A stretch of 39,453 bases of DNA from an uncultured Rhizobium sp. (GTDB lineage Bacteria; Pseudomonadota; Alphaproteobacteria; Rhizobiales; Rhizobiaceae): positions 1 to 39,453 of the forward strand of contig CAMFIF010000033.1 in NCBI GenBank assembly GCA_945952415.1. Reading direction: 5' to 3'. The translations under genes were made by a program, and so were the position numbers. A model generated the notes under the pieces. The model made no database searches and was not told the DNA's origin. It saw only the letters and a list, made by a program, of their open reading frames with translations. Each line of letters begins with the position of its first letter. Positions within the stretch are counted from its first letter, which is position 1. Of this stretch, positions 34,481 to 39,453 are shown piece by piece.

Positions 34481-34700
34481 GACCATGGCGGGCAAAATCC
34501 CGCCAAGGGGCCTAAGAAACCCCTCAAGCGAATGGTCAGCGCTCTTTAGCGAGAACGCTTACCCGTGCTTAATAAGCACTTCACCTGCCCTACAAGGCCG
34601 GGGAGGTTGCTGCGCATGTCCAGGGCTTCGGCCTAAAGGCAGCGACGGCCGTAGCTTGCGGTTTTCTTAGCTCCCCTGGCCGCCAGGCCCGTTCTGGCGG
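34481..34700 (+). ncRNA. Strongly structured RNA candidate, unassigned
   Basis: The 304-nt cbpM-to-next-gene gap is dense with compatible stems. GACCAT (34481-34486) pairs with ATGGTC (34532-34537), enclosing two hairpins: GGCGGG/CCCGCC (34487-34504) and AGGGG/CCCCT (34506-34524). Then come AGCG/CGCT (34538-34559, with CTC/GAG inside), GTGCTT/AAGCAC (34565-34579), GTTGCTGC/GCAGCGAC (34606-34646) closed by GGCC/GGCC (34596-34650) and capped by C(TTCG)G, and CCGCCAG/CTGGCGG (34680-34700). AAGCG (34526-34530) could alternatively pair with CGCTT (34556-34560), as in a switch. It could be a leader element for the gene at 34730 or a free sRNA. No known riboswitch, tmRNA or RNase P motif was recognised. 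Strand is inferred. Confidence 0.55.
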
Positions 34701-34729
34701 TCTCCTTCCGGTTTAGGGGATAGGTTGCC

Positions 34730-34963
34730 ATGGATTTTTCGCTGCTCGATTTTTACCGCCAGTCGCCGGACTGGATCAAAGGGGCCGTCATTCTGGGCGT
34801 GCCGGTCTTTTCCCTCGGCCTGCTATGGGTCCTGCTCTGGTATAGGGTCGAGATCACCCGCATCGACCGGGTCTGGCCGAAGCGTCCCGAGCCGAAGCCG
34901 CTTCGGGAGCGTTATCCGCGGCCCGGCGCGCCGGGAGAGGAAGGCGGCGAAGAGGCGCCTTGA
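34730..34963 (+). CDS. Small single-span membrane protein
   Basis: The 77-residue protein has one strong membrane helix (about 19-40, GAVILGVPVFSLGLLWVLLW), then a basic, Pro-rich cytoplasmic tail (VWPKRPEPKPLRERYPRP) and an acidic end. No known family was recognised with confidence. It directly follows the structured RNA region, so the two may be one transcription unit. The ribosome binding site is weak (GATAGG). Confidence 0.7.
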   Translation: MDFSLLDFYRQSPDWIKGAVILGVPVFSLGLLWVLLWYRVEITRIDRVWPKRPEPKPLRERYPRPGAPGEEGGEEAP

Positions 34964-35057
34964 GGCGGGAGGCTTTCGCCATCGGGAAAATCTCCTTTAT
35001 TGACAAGCGGGTCCGCCAGGGTTGAGGTCATCCCGACCGAAGCGGAGGATAGATTTC

Positions 35058-36644
35058 ATGGCCAGTGACCCGATCCTGCATTTTCACGGCGCGGCCGGCA
35101 CCGTCACCGGTTCCTGCTTCCTGCTCGAGGCAGACGGTCTGCGCGTGGTGGTGGATTGCGGCATGTTCCAGGGCTCGAAAACCGAAAAGGAGCTGAACTA
35201 CCGGCCCTTCGCCTTCGCGCCCGGAGAGATCGATGCCTTGATCCTCACCCATGCCCATATCGATCATTCCGGCCTGATCCCCAAGCTCTGCAAGGATGGT
35301 TTCGTCGGGCCAATCTATGCGACGCCGGCGACGGTCGATCTGGCGGCGGTGATGCTGCCGGATTCCGGCCATATCCAGGAAATGGAGGTGGAGCACCTGA
35401 ACCGCCGCAACCGCACCCGCGGGCGCGAAGGGGTGGAGCCCATCTATACCGCCGCCGACGCCACGGCTGCGATCACCCAGTTTCACGACATTCCGCTCAG
35501 GGAATGGCAGACGCTCGGGACCTCCGGTTTCCGCTTCCGCTTCTGGAATGCGGGCCATCTGCTCGGCTCCGCCTCGGTGGAGGTGGAGACGGGAAGCGGC
35601 CGCCGGCTTCTCTTTTCCGGCGATATAGGCCCCGCCTACAAGCTGCTCCAGCCCGATCCGGAAGCGCCCTCCGGCTGGGATTATATTCTCTGTGAGAGCA
35701 CCTATGGCGACCGCGACCGCGAAGACGCCACCGACGAGGCGCGGCTGAACCTCCTGAAGGCAGAGGTGCGCGCCGCAACCCGGCCGGACGGGGCGCTTCT
35801 CATTCCCTCCTTCGCGGTGGAGCGCACGCAGGAACTGCTGGCCGATCTGGTGGCGCTGATGGAGCGCGGCGAGATCGAGACCTGCCCGATCCTGATCGAT
35901 TCGCCGCTCGCTTCCCGGGCCAGCCGGGTGTTCCAGAAACATGCCCGCGAAATGGACAATGGCGCGCTGCTGACCCGCGCCATGCGGGCGCGGAACGTGC
36001 GCTTTACCGAAACGGTGGAACAGTCGAAGGCCATCGATGCCATGCACGGCTTCCACATCGTCATTGCCGCGAGCGGCATGTGCGAGGCGGGGCGCATTCG
36101 CCACCGGCTGAAGAACTGGCTGTGGCGGGAGGAAGGCACCGTGCTGCTCGTCGGCTTCCAGGCGGCCGGTACGCTCGGCCGCATTCTGGAGGAGGGCGCC
36201 TCGACCGTGCGCATCCAGGGCGAGGAAATTGCCGTACGCGCCCGCATCCGCAAGCTCGATGTCTATAGCGGCCATGCGGACGGACCGGATCTCGCACGCT
36301 GGGTGCAGCAACGCCTGCCGGTGAAGGCCGGGCTGTTCCTCGTTCATGGCGAGGAGGGCTCGATTGCCGGCCTGCGCGCCCGGCTGGAGCCGCTGGTCGG
36401 GGCGGAAAAGCTGCATGCGCCGCTTCTCGATGCCGCCTACCGGCTGGCGGCGGACGGGCCGGTTCTTGTGAGCGAGGCGATGGAAAAGCCGCGCATCGAC
36501 CCCGTTTCCGCCGGCAAGCCCGACTGGCACAACGAAACGCAGACGTTCCTGCTCGATCTCAACGAAGCGCTCGCCCATGCGGGCGATGCCAGGGCGCGCC
36601 GCGTGATCCTGCGCCGGCTGAAGCGGGCGCTGGAAGAGGGCTAG
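35058..36644 (+). CDS. MBL-fold metallo-hydrolase, beta-CASP / RNA specificity type
   Basis: The 528-residue protein has a metallo-beta-lactamase core with HAHIDHSG (65-72) binding two metals, a beta-CASP insertion (VERTQELLADL, DSPLASRASRVF) and a C-terminal RNA-specificity motif (LDVYSGHADG). Relatives include archaeal and bacterial CPSF-like RNases, so RNA cleavage is the likely role. GGAGGA precedes the ATG at 35058. Its stop codon TAG shares the bases CTAG with the stop codon of the convergent toxin gene (a 4-nt overlap). Confidence 0.92.
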   Translation: MASDPILHFHGAAGTVTGSCFLLEADGLRVVVDCGMFQGSKTEKELNYRPFAFAPGEIDALILTHAHIDHSGLIPKLCKDGFVGPIYATPATVDLAAVMLPDSGHIQEMEVEHLNRRNRTRGREGVEPIYTAADATAAITQFHDIPLREWQTLGTSGFRFRFWNAGHLLGSASVEVETGSGRRLLFSGDIGPAYKLLQPDPEAPSGWDYILCESTYGDRDREDATDEARLNLLKAEVRAATRPDGALLIPSFAVERTQELLADLVALMERGEIETCPILIDSPLASRASRVFQKHAREMDNGALLTRAMRARNVRFTETVEQSKAIDAMHGFHIVIAASGMCEAGRIRHRLKNWLWREEGTVLLVGFQAAGTLGRILEEGASTVRIQGEEIAVRARIRKLDVYSGHADGPDLARWVQQRLPVKAGLFLVHGEEGSIAGLRARLEPLVGAEKLHAPLLDAAYRLAADGPVLVSEAMEKPRIDPVSAGKPDWHNETQTFLLDLNEALAHAGDARARRVILRRLKRALEEG

Positions 36645-37339
36645 ATCACTTCCAGCACCTTGCCCGTATCATGCTGGCGGACGAAATCCACCCGGCTGCC
36701 GTTCCAGTGATAGCTGTAATGTCGCCCCTGGATGGGAAGCGGCACGAGATCCGGCCAGAAAAGCCCGATGCAGCGCCCGCCGGACATGCGCACGCTATCC
36801 CAGACAAGGCCGTCGCTGCCCTCGGCCCGGAGCCGCTTTCCCAGCGCCTGCGAAGCGGTGTAATCCACCGGATCGAGCACGCCGGGCACGGCGCTGACAT
36901 CATGCAGATCCTGGTCGACCGAACTGATCAGCACCCGGAAATCGGACGTCCAGCCCGCCTCTTCCTTCGTGGCGGCCATGAATTTCTGGTGGTGATGAAT
37001 GGTTTCGGCAAGCGCCACCTCCTCGGAGGAGCCCGCATAATAAAGCCCGTAGCTGCCATCGGTGAAGCGGCCCGGCCTGAGCGGCGAACAATGCACGAAG
37101 GGCGCCATGACAAAGCTTGCCCCGGGCCCTGCCACCCGCCGCGCCGCCGGCACCTTGCCGAGATCGCCGATCTCGAAGCGGATGCGCGGATTGGTCTTCT
37201 CCTCCACCGCCGCCAGCGCCTCCCAGTCGCGCGGATCGGCAATATCCTCGAAAAGATCGATTGGCGGATGGATGGAGCGGATGATGCGGAACGTCTGCGG
37301 CCAGGTGATGCGCGTTAGAACGGGGCCTTCCCCTACCAT
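36641..37339 (-). CDS. RES-domain toxin (NAD+ phosphorylase type)
   Basis: The 232-residue protein is of the RES family; characterised Res toxins destroy cellular NAD+. The conserved YYAGSSEEVALAETIHH and a late GLFWPDLVPLPIQGRHYSYHWNG are present. It overlaps the antitoxin gene by 7 nt (ATGGTAG), so translation is coupled; GGAG lies 8-9 nt before the start. The gene order antitoxin-toxin is the usual one for Res-Xre pairs. Confidence 0.9.
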   Translation of the reverse strand: MVGEGPVLTRITWPQTFRIIRSIHPPIDLFEDIADPRDWEALAAVEEKTNPRIRFEIGDLGKVPAARRVAGPGASFVMAPFVHCSPLRPGRFTDGSYGLYYAGSSEEVALAETIHHHQKFMAATKEEAGWTSDFRVLISSVDQDLHDVSAVPGVLDPVDYTASQALGKRLRAEGSDGLVWDSVRMSGGRCIGLFWPDLVPLPIQGRHYSYHWNGSRVDFVRQHDTGKVLEVI

Positions 37340-37746
37340 GCGCCGCGCTCCGCATCGAGCCATTCGCGCATGGCCTGCAGATCCGCCATCTCGCCGCGCA
37401 GCATGAGCGCCAGCGCCGATTGCCCGCCAAAGGCCGCATTGGGCTTGCGGATCCAGGCATAGCCGCGGGCCGGCTCCTTGAAGAGATAGCGCAGGCCCTT
37501 GTGTATGCCCATGAGATGCGCCATGCGCATCTTGAGATCCCGGTCCATCCGGCCGAACTGGCCCTCCTTCCACCGCGCCCAGGTGCGGGCCGAAAGCCCG
37601 CCGAGCAGCGTGGAGGCCTCCGCATCGGTGAGATTCCAGGCCTTGAAGAGATTGACTGTGGTGCGGGCGAGTGCCCCCGCCTCTTCCTCGGTGATGACGG
37701 GCGTGCGGGTTTCGGCGGGCGTGATTTCGATGGGTTGCAGCAGCAT
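37333..37746 (-). CDS. Xre/MbcA/ParS-type antitoxin
   Basis: The 137-residue antitoxin of a Res-Xre pair has an N-terminal helical, HTH-like part (LFKAWNLTDAEASTLLGGLSARTWARWKEG, about 34-63) and the C-terminal DUF2384-type toxin-binding region (LMGIHKGLRYLF ... WIRKPNAAFGGQSAL). GAGG 6-7 nt upstream fixes the start. It probably represses its own promoter through TGGCA repeats just upstream. Confidence 0.9.
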   Translation of the reverse strand: MLLQPIEITPAETRTPVITEEEAGALARTTVNLFKAWNLTDAEASTLLGGLSARTWARWKEGQFGRMDRDLKMRMAHLMGIHKGLRYLFKEPARGYAWIRKPNAAFGGQSALALMLRGEMADLQAMREWLDAERGAW

Positions 37747-37760
37747 GGCGCACCTCTTTC

Positions 37761-37797
37761 TTTGGCATGAATATAGGCACATTCTGCCAAATGGCAA
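37761..37797 (-). promoter_or_regulatory. Promoter and operator of the Res-Xre operon
   Basis: On the minus strand TTGCCA (37797-37792), 16 nt and TATATT (37775-37770) form a promoter. Three half-sites overlap it: TGCCAAATGGCA (37785-37796), a palindrome on the -35, and TTTGGCA (37761-37767) just past the -10. This suits autorepression by the antitoxin. Confidence 0.65.
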
Positions 37798-37837
37798 GCA
37801 TTACCCGCAGAGGATGCGAAAGCCGCGCGGGATCGCG

Positions 37838-38242
37838 TTACGCCTCTTCCGTCAACCCTTCGGCGGCAGCCCGTTCGGAGAGGCCGTTCAGCCGGTCATA
37901 GGCCTCGCGGGCGCGGTCGATATGGGGAAGGTTCTGATGCGCCCATTTGCCGAGCGCGCCGACTGGCTCCCACAGAGAACGGCCGAGCGGGGTGAGCGCA
38001 TATTCCACCTGCGGCGGCACGGTGGGGTGAACCGTGCGGCTTACCATGCCATCCCGCTCCAGCGTGCGCAGCGTCAGCGTCAGCATGCGCTGGGAAATGC
38101 CGCCGATTCGCCGTTTCAGTTCGTTGAAGCGCAGGGCCTCGTCGCCCAGCATCATGATGACGAGCACGCTCCACTTGTCGCCGACGCGTTGCAGCACCTC
38201 GCTGACGCGTCCGCACTGGCAGGGTTCGTAATAATGGGGCAT
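37838..38242 (-). CDS. HxlR-family transcriptional regulator
   Basis: The 134-residue winged-helix protein has VGDKWSVLVIMML (21-33), FNELKRRIGGISQRMLTLTLRTLERDGMV and VEYALTPLGRSL, all typical of HxlR/YodB proteins. C8 and C10 near the N-terminus (PCQCGR) sit where redox or electrophile-sensing members of this family have their reactive cysteine. AAGGGAA fixes the start. It is divergent from a nitroreductase gene, probably its target. Confidence 0.93.
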   Translation of the reverse strand: MPHYYEPCQCGRVSEVLQRVGDKWSVLVIMMLGDEALRFNELKRRIGGISQRMLTLTLRTLERDGMVSRTVHPTVPPQVEYALTPLGRSLWEPVGALGKWAHQNLPHIDRAREAYDRLNGLSERAAAEGLTEEA

Positions 38243-38267
38243 GGCTGGGTTCCCTTCAGGTGACCTG

Positions 38268-38335
38268 GTCACAAATTTGTGCCTTCTTGCAGGATTTTAC
38301 AAGTACCATATTTTACCCAAGTTACTATTTGTGAC
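38268..38335. promoter_or_regulatory. Operator region shared by the HxlR and nitroreductase genes
   Basis: A perfect palindrome CACAAATTTGTG (38270-38281) and a distant pair GTCACAAA (38268-38275) and TTTGTGAC (38328-38335) lie in the 155-nt divergent gap. Promoter-like boxes lie between them, for example TTGCAG (38287) with TATTTT (38309) on the plus strand. Confidence 0.55.
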
Positions 38336-38397
38336 CACACCGGGTGCTAACCCTCCCAGGCCCGGGCGGTCAGGAGCCAACAGAAGGACCAAGAGAC

Positions 38398-39030
38398 ATG
38401 CTGCTCGACAAACTCAACTGGCGCTACGCCACCAAGAAGATGGACCCGACCAAGAAGGTACCGCAGGAAAAGGTGGACCGCATCATCGAAGCCGCCCGCC
38501 TGGCGCCGACCTCCAGCGGCCTGCAGCCCTTCGAAGTGATCCTGATCACCAATCAGGAACTCAAGGAAAAGATCCGCGCCGTGGCCTGGAACCAGTCGCA
38601 GGTGACCGATTGCTCGCACCTGCTCGTCTTCGCGGCCTGGGACAACTACACCGAAGAGCGCATCAACAAGGCCTTCGACCTCGTCAACGAAGCCCGCGGC
38701 TTCACCAATGAGGGCTGGGAAGCCTATCGCCAGCAGCTTCTCTCCACCTATGTGCCGCGCGGCGCGCAGATCAACTTCGAAGACGCTGCCCGTCAGGCTT
38801 ACATCGGCTTCGGCCTCGCCCTGACCGCCGCTGCCTTCGAGGAAGTGGACGCTACCCCCATGGAAGGCTTCGACGCCGCTGCCCTCGACGAGATCCTCAA
38901 TCTCAAGGAAAAGGGCCTCCGCTCCGTCACCATCATGCCGCTCGGCTACCGCGACGCCGCCAATGACTGGCTCGTCAACCTGAAAAAGGTCCGCCGCGAC
39001 CGCAAGAACTTCGTCACCGAAATCGCCTGA
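38398..39030 (+). CDS. NAD(P)H-dependent nitroreductase-family oxidoreductase
   Basis: The 210-residue FMN-dependent enzyme of the NfsB/NfnB-like family has RYATKKMDP and ARLAPTSSGLQPFEV at the N-terminus, which bind FMN, and RSVTIMPLGYRD near the end. It would reduce nitro-aromatics, quinones or similar electrophiles. AAGGA lies upstream of the ATG. It is divergent from the HxlR regulator, which suggests induction by such compounds. Confidence 0.92.
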   Translation: MLLDKLNWRYATKKMDPTKKVPQEKVDRIIEAARLAPTSSGLQPFEVILITNQELKEKIRAVAWNQSQVTDCSHLLVFAAWDNYTEERINKAFDLVNEARGFTNEGWEAYRQQLLSTYVPRGAQINFEDAARQAYIGFGLALTAAAFEEVDATPMEGFDAAALDEILNLKEKGLRSVTIMPLGYRDAANDWLVNLKKVRRDRKNFVTEIA

Positions 39031-39038
39031 CCTCCAGC

Positions 39039-39092
39039 CGCCCCCTCTCTTCCCTGCGAGGGGGCGGATGTCCCTGAGGGACGGGAGGGGGT
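39039..39092 (+). terminator. Hairpins after the nitroreductase gene, repeat-like
   Basis: CGCCCCCTC / GAGGGGGCG (39039-39066) forms a 9-bp stem shortly after the stop codon and TCCCT/AGGGA (39071-39081) a smaller one. The sequence resembles a diverged module of the repeat family and may serve as a terminator. Confidence 0.5.
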
Positions 39093-39142
39093 AGGCTTCC
39101 TCATACGCCTACACTTCAGAAAACTGAGTATGCCGGACCACA

Positions 39143-39348
39143 CCCCCCTCTGTCAGCTAGCGCTGACATCTCCCCCGCAAGGGGGGAGATCGGATGGGGC
39201 ATCGCCTCGTCAGAATCGCTACCGTTTCGAGGATGAGAGATCAGCGGTTTTGGCAGAGTGAGCGGCCGGCCTCGACCTCCCCCCTCACGGGCAGCGAAGC
39301 TGCTCCGGATGTGGGGGAGGATGTCGGCGTAGCCGACAGGAGGTGGGG
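39143..39348. repeat. Composite RIME-like element, copy 3
   Basis: Its modules are in the same order as in copy 1: GTCAGCTAGCGCTGAC, CTCCCCCGCAAGGGGGGAG, a diverged core (GCTACCGTTTC, GATGAGAG), then GGGCAGCGAAGCTGCTCCGG and GTCGGCGTAGCCGAC. About 40 nt before it, a unit reading CTTCAGAAAACTGAGTATG is repeated with changes at 39371-39390, before copy 4. Confidence 0.85.
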
Positions 39349-39400
39349 TAGGCCTCCTCATACGCCGACGCTTCAAAAGAACTGAGTTTGCCGGACCACA

Positions 39401-39453
39401 CCCCCCTCTGTCAGCTTCGCTGACATCTCCCCCGCATCCGGAGCAGCTTCGCT
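39401..39453. repeat. Composite RIME-like element, copy 4, cut by the window end
   Basis: CCCCCCTCTGTCAGCTTCGC, TGACATCTCCCCCGCATCC and GGAGCAGCTTCGCT are module sequences as in copy 2. The element runs off the window. With copy 3 it forms a tandem run. Confidence 0.8.

Noticed and set aside
34452..34670. 72-codon open frame across the structured RNA region
   Set aside because: It has no ribosome binding site, its protein has no recognisable family, and the DNA is full of compatible stems, so a coding role is unlikely.
34481..34700. tRNA, tmRNA, RNase P or a known riboswitch in the structured region
   Set aside because: No T-loop GGTTCGA, CCA end, tmRNA tag, RNase P core or cobalamin/TPP/FMN motif was seen. 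A 6S-like RNA cannot be ruled out but the fold of many short hairpins does not resemble it.
39143..39453. Possible insertion sequence ends
   Set aside because: No transposase frame was found, and the units are the same palindromic repeat found elsewhere in the window.

Overview
The window is GC-rich DNA from an alphaproteobacterium, most likely a member of the Rhizobiaceae. The grounds are a repABC replication/partition cassette with a counter-transcribed RNA, a GTTNNNNGCNNNNAAC parS site, TGA-N9-TCA boxes of the rhizobial RirA/IRO type, and a RIME-like family of palindromic intergenic repeats. Housekeeping-type genes (ilvE, purU, bfr, cfa, exbBD-tonB) sit beside the replication genes, so the replicon is probably a chromid or a large plasmid that has taken up core genes. 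A chromosome carrying an integrated plasmid is the alternative. No insertion sequence, tRNA, rRNA or CRISPR array was seen.

Layout. 1-3.8 kb: a complete repA-repB-repC operon on the minus strand, with parS between repA and repB, an antisense ctRNA between repB and repC, and an AT-rich candidate origin inside repC. 3.9-8.3 kb: an exported SH3-domain protein, cfa, a BAX-inhibitor-like membrane protein and an ECF sigma/anti-sigma pair with its own ECF-type promoter. 8.3-12.9 kb: ilvE, a CoxG-like protein, a DnaQ-like exonuclease with a possible clamp-binding motif and an SDR protein lacking the usual catalytic residues, bounded by two inverted copies of a roughly 205-bp composite repeat. 12.9-15.4 kb: a second repA-repB pair on the plus strand with no repC, carrying the same 16-bp parS in the opposite orientation.

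15.4-22.9 kb: purU, a PerM-type membrane protein, an iron-storage operon (bfd-bfr), an iron-uptake energising operon (exbB-exbD-tonB), a membrane-bound nucleotide cyclase and a WGR-domain protein. 22.9-28.9 kb: a GH20 hexosaminidase, an O6-alkylguanine-DNA methyltransferase, a ROK regulator, an alpha/beta hydrolase, a small conserved protein and a cation diffusion facilitator. 29.1-34.4 kb: a soluble double-PAS chemoreceptor, a TetR regulator, three short stress-type or unknown proteins and the cbpA-cbpM chaperone pair. 34.4-39.5 kb: a strongly structured non-coding stretch before a small membrane protein, a beta-CASP metallo-hydrolase, a Res-Xre toxin-antitoxin pair, an HxlR regulator divergent from a nitroreductase, and a tandem run of the repeat family.

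The points most worth a second look are the two repAB modules sharing one parS sequence with only one repC, the structured RNA candidate at 34.48-34.70 kb, the composite repeat family, and the SDR with a replaced active site. Start codons were adjusted by Shine-Dalgarno spacing, promoter position or family N-termini, as stated in each entry.
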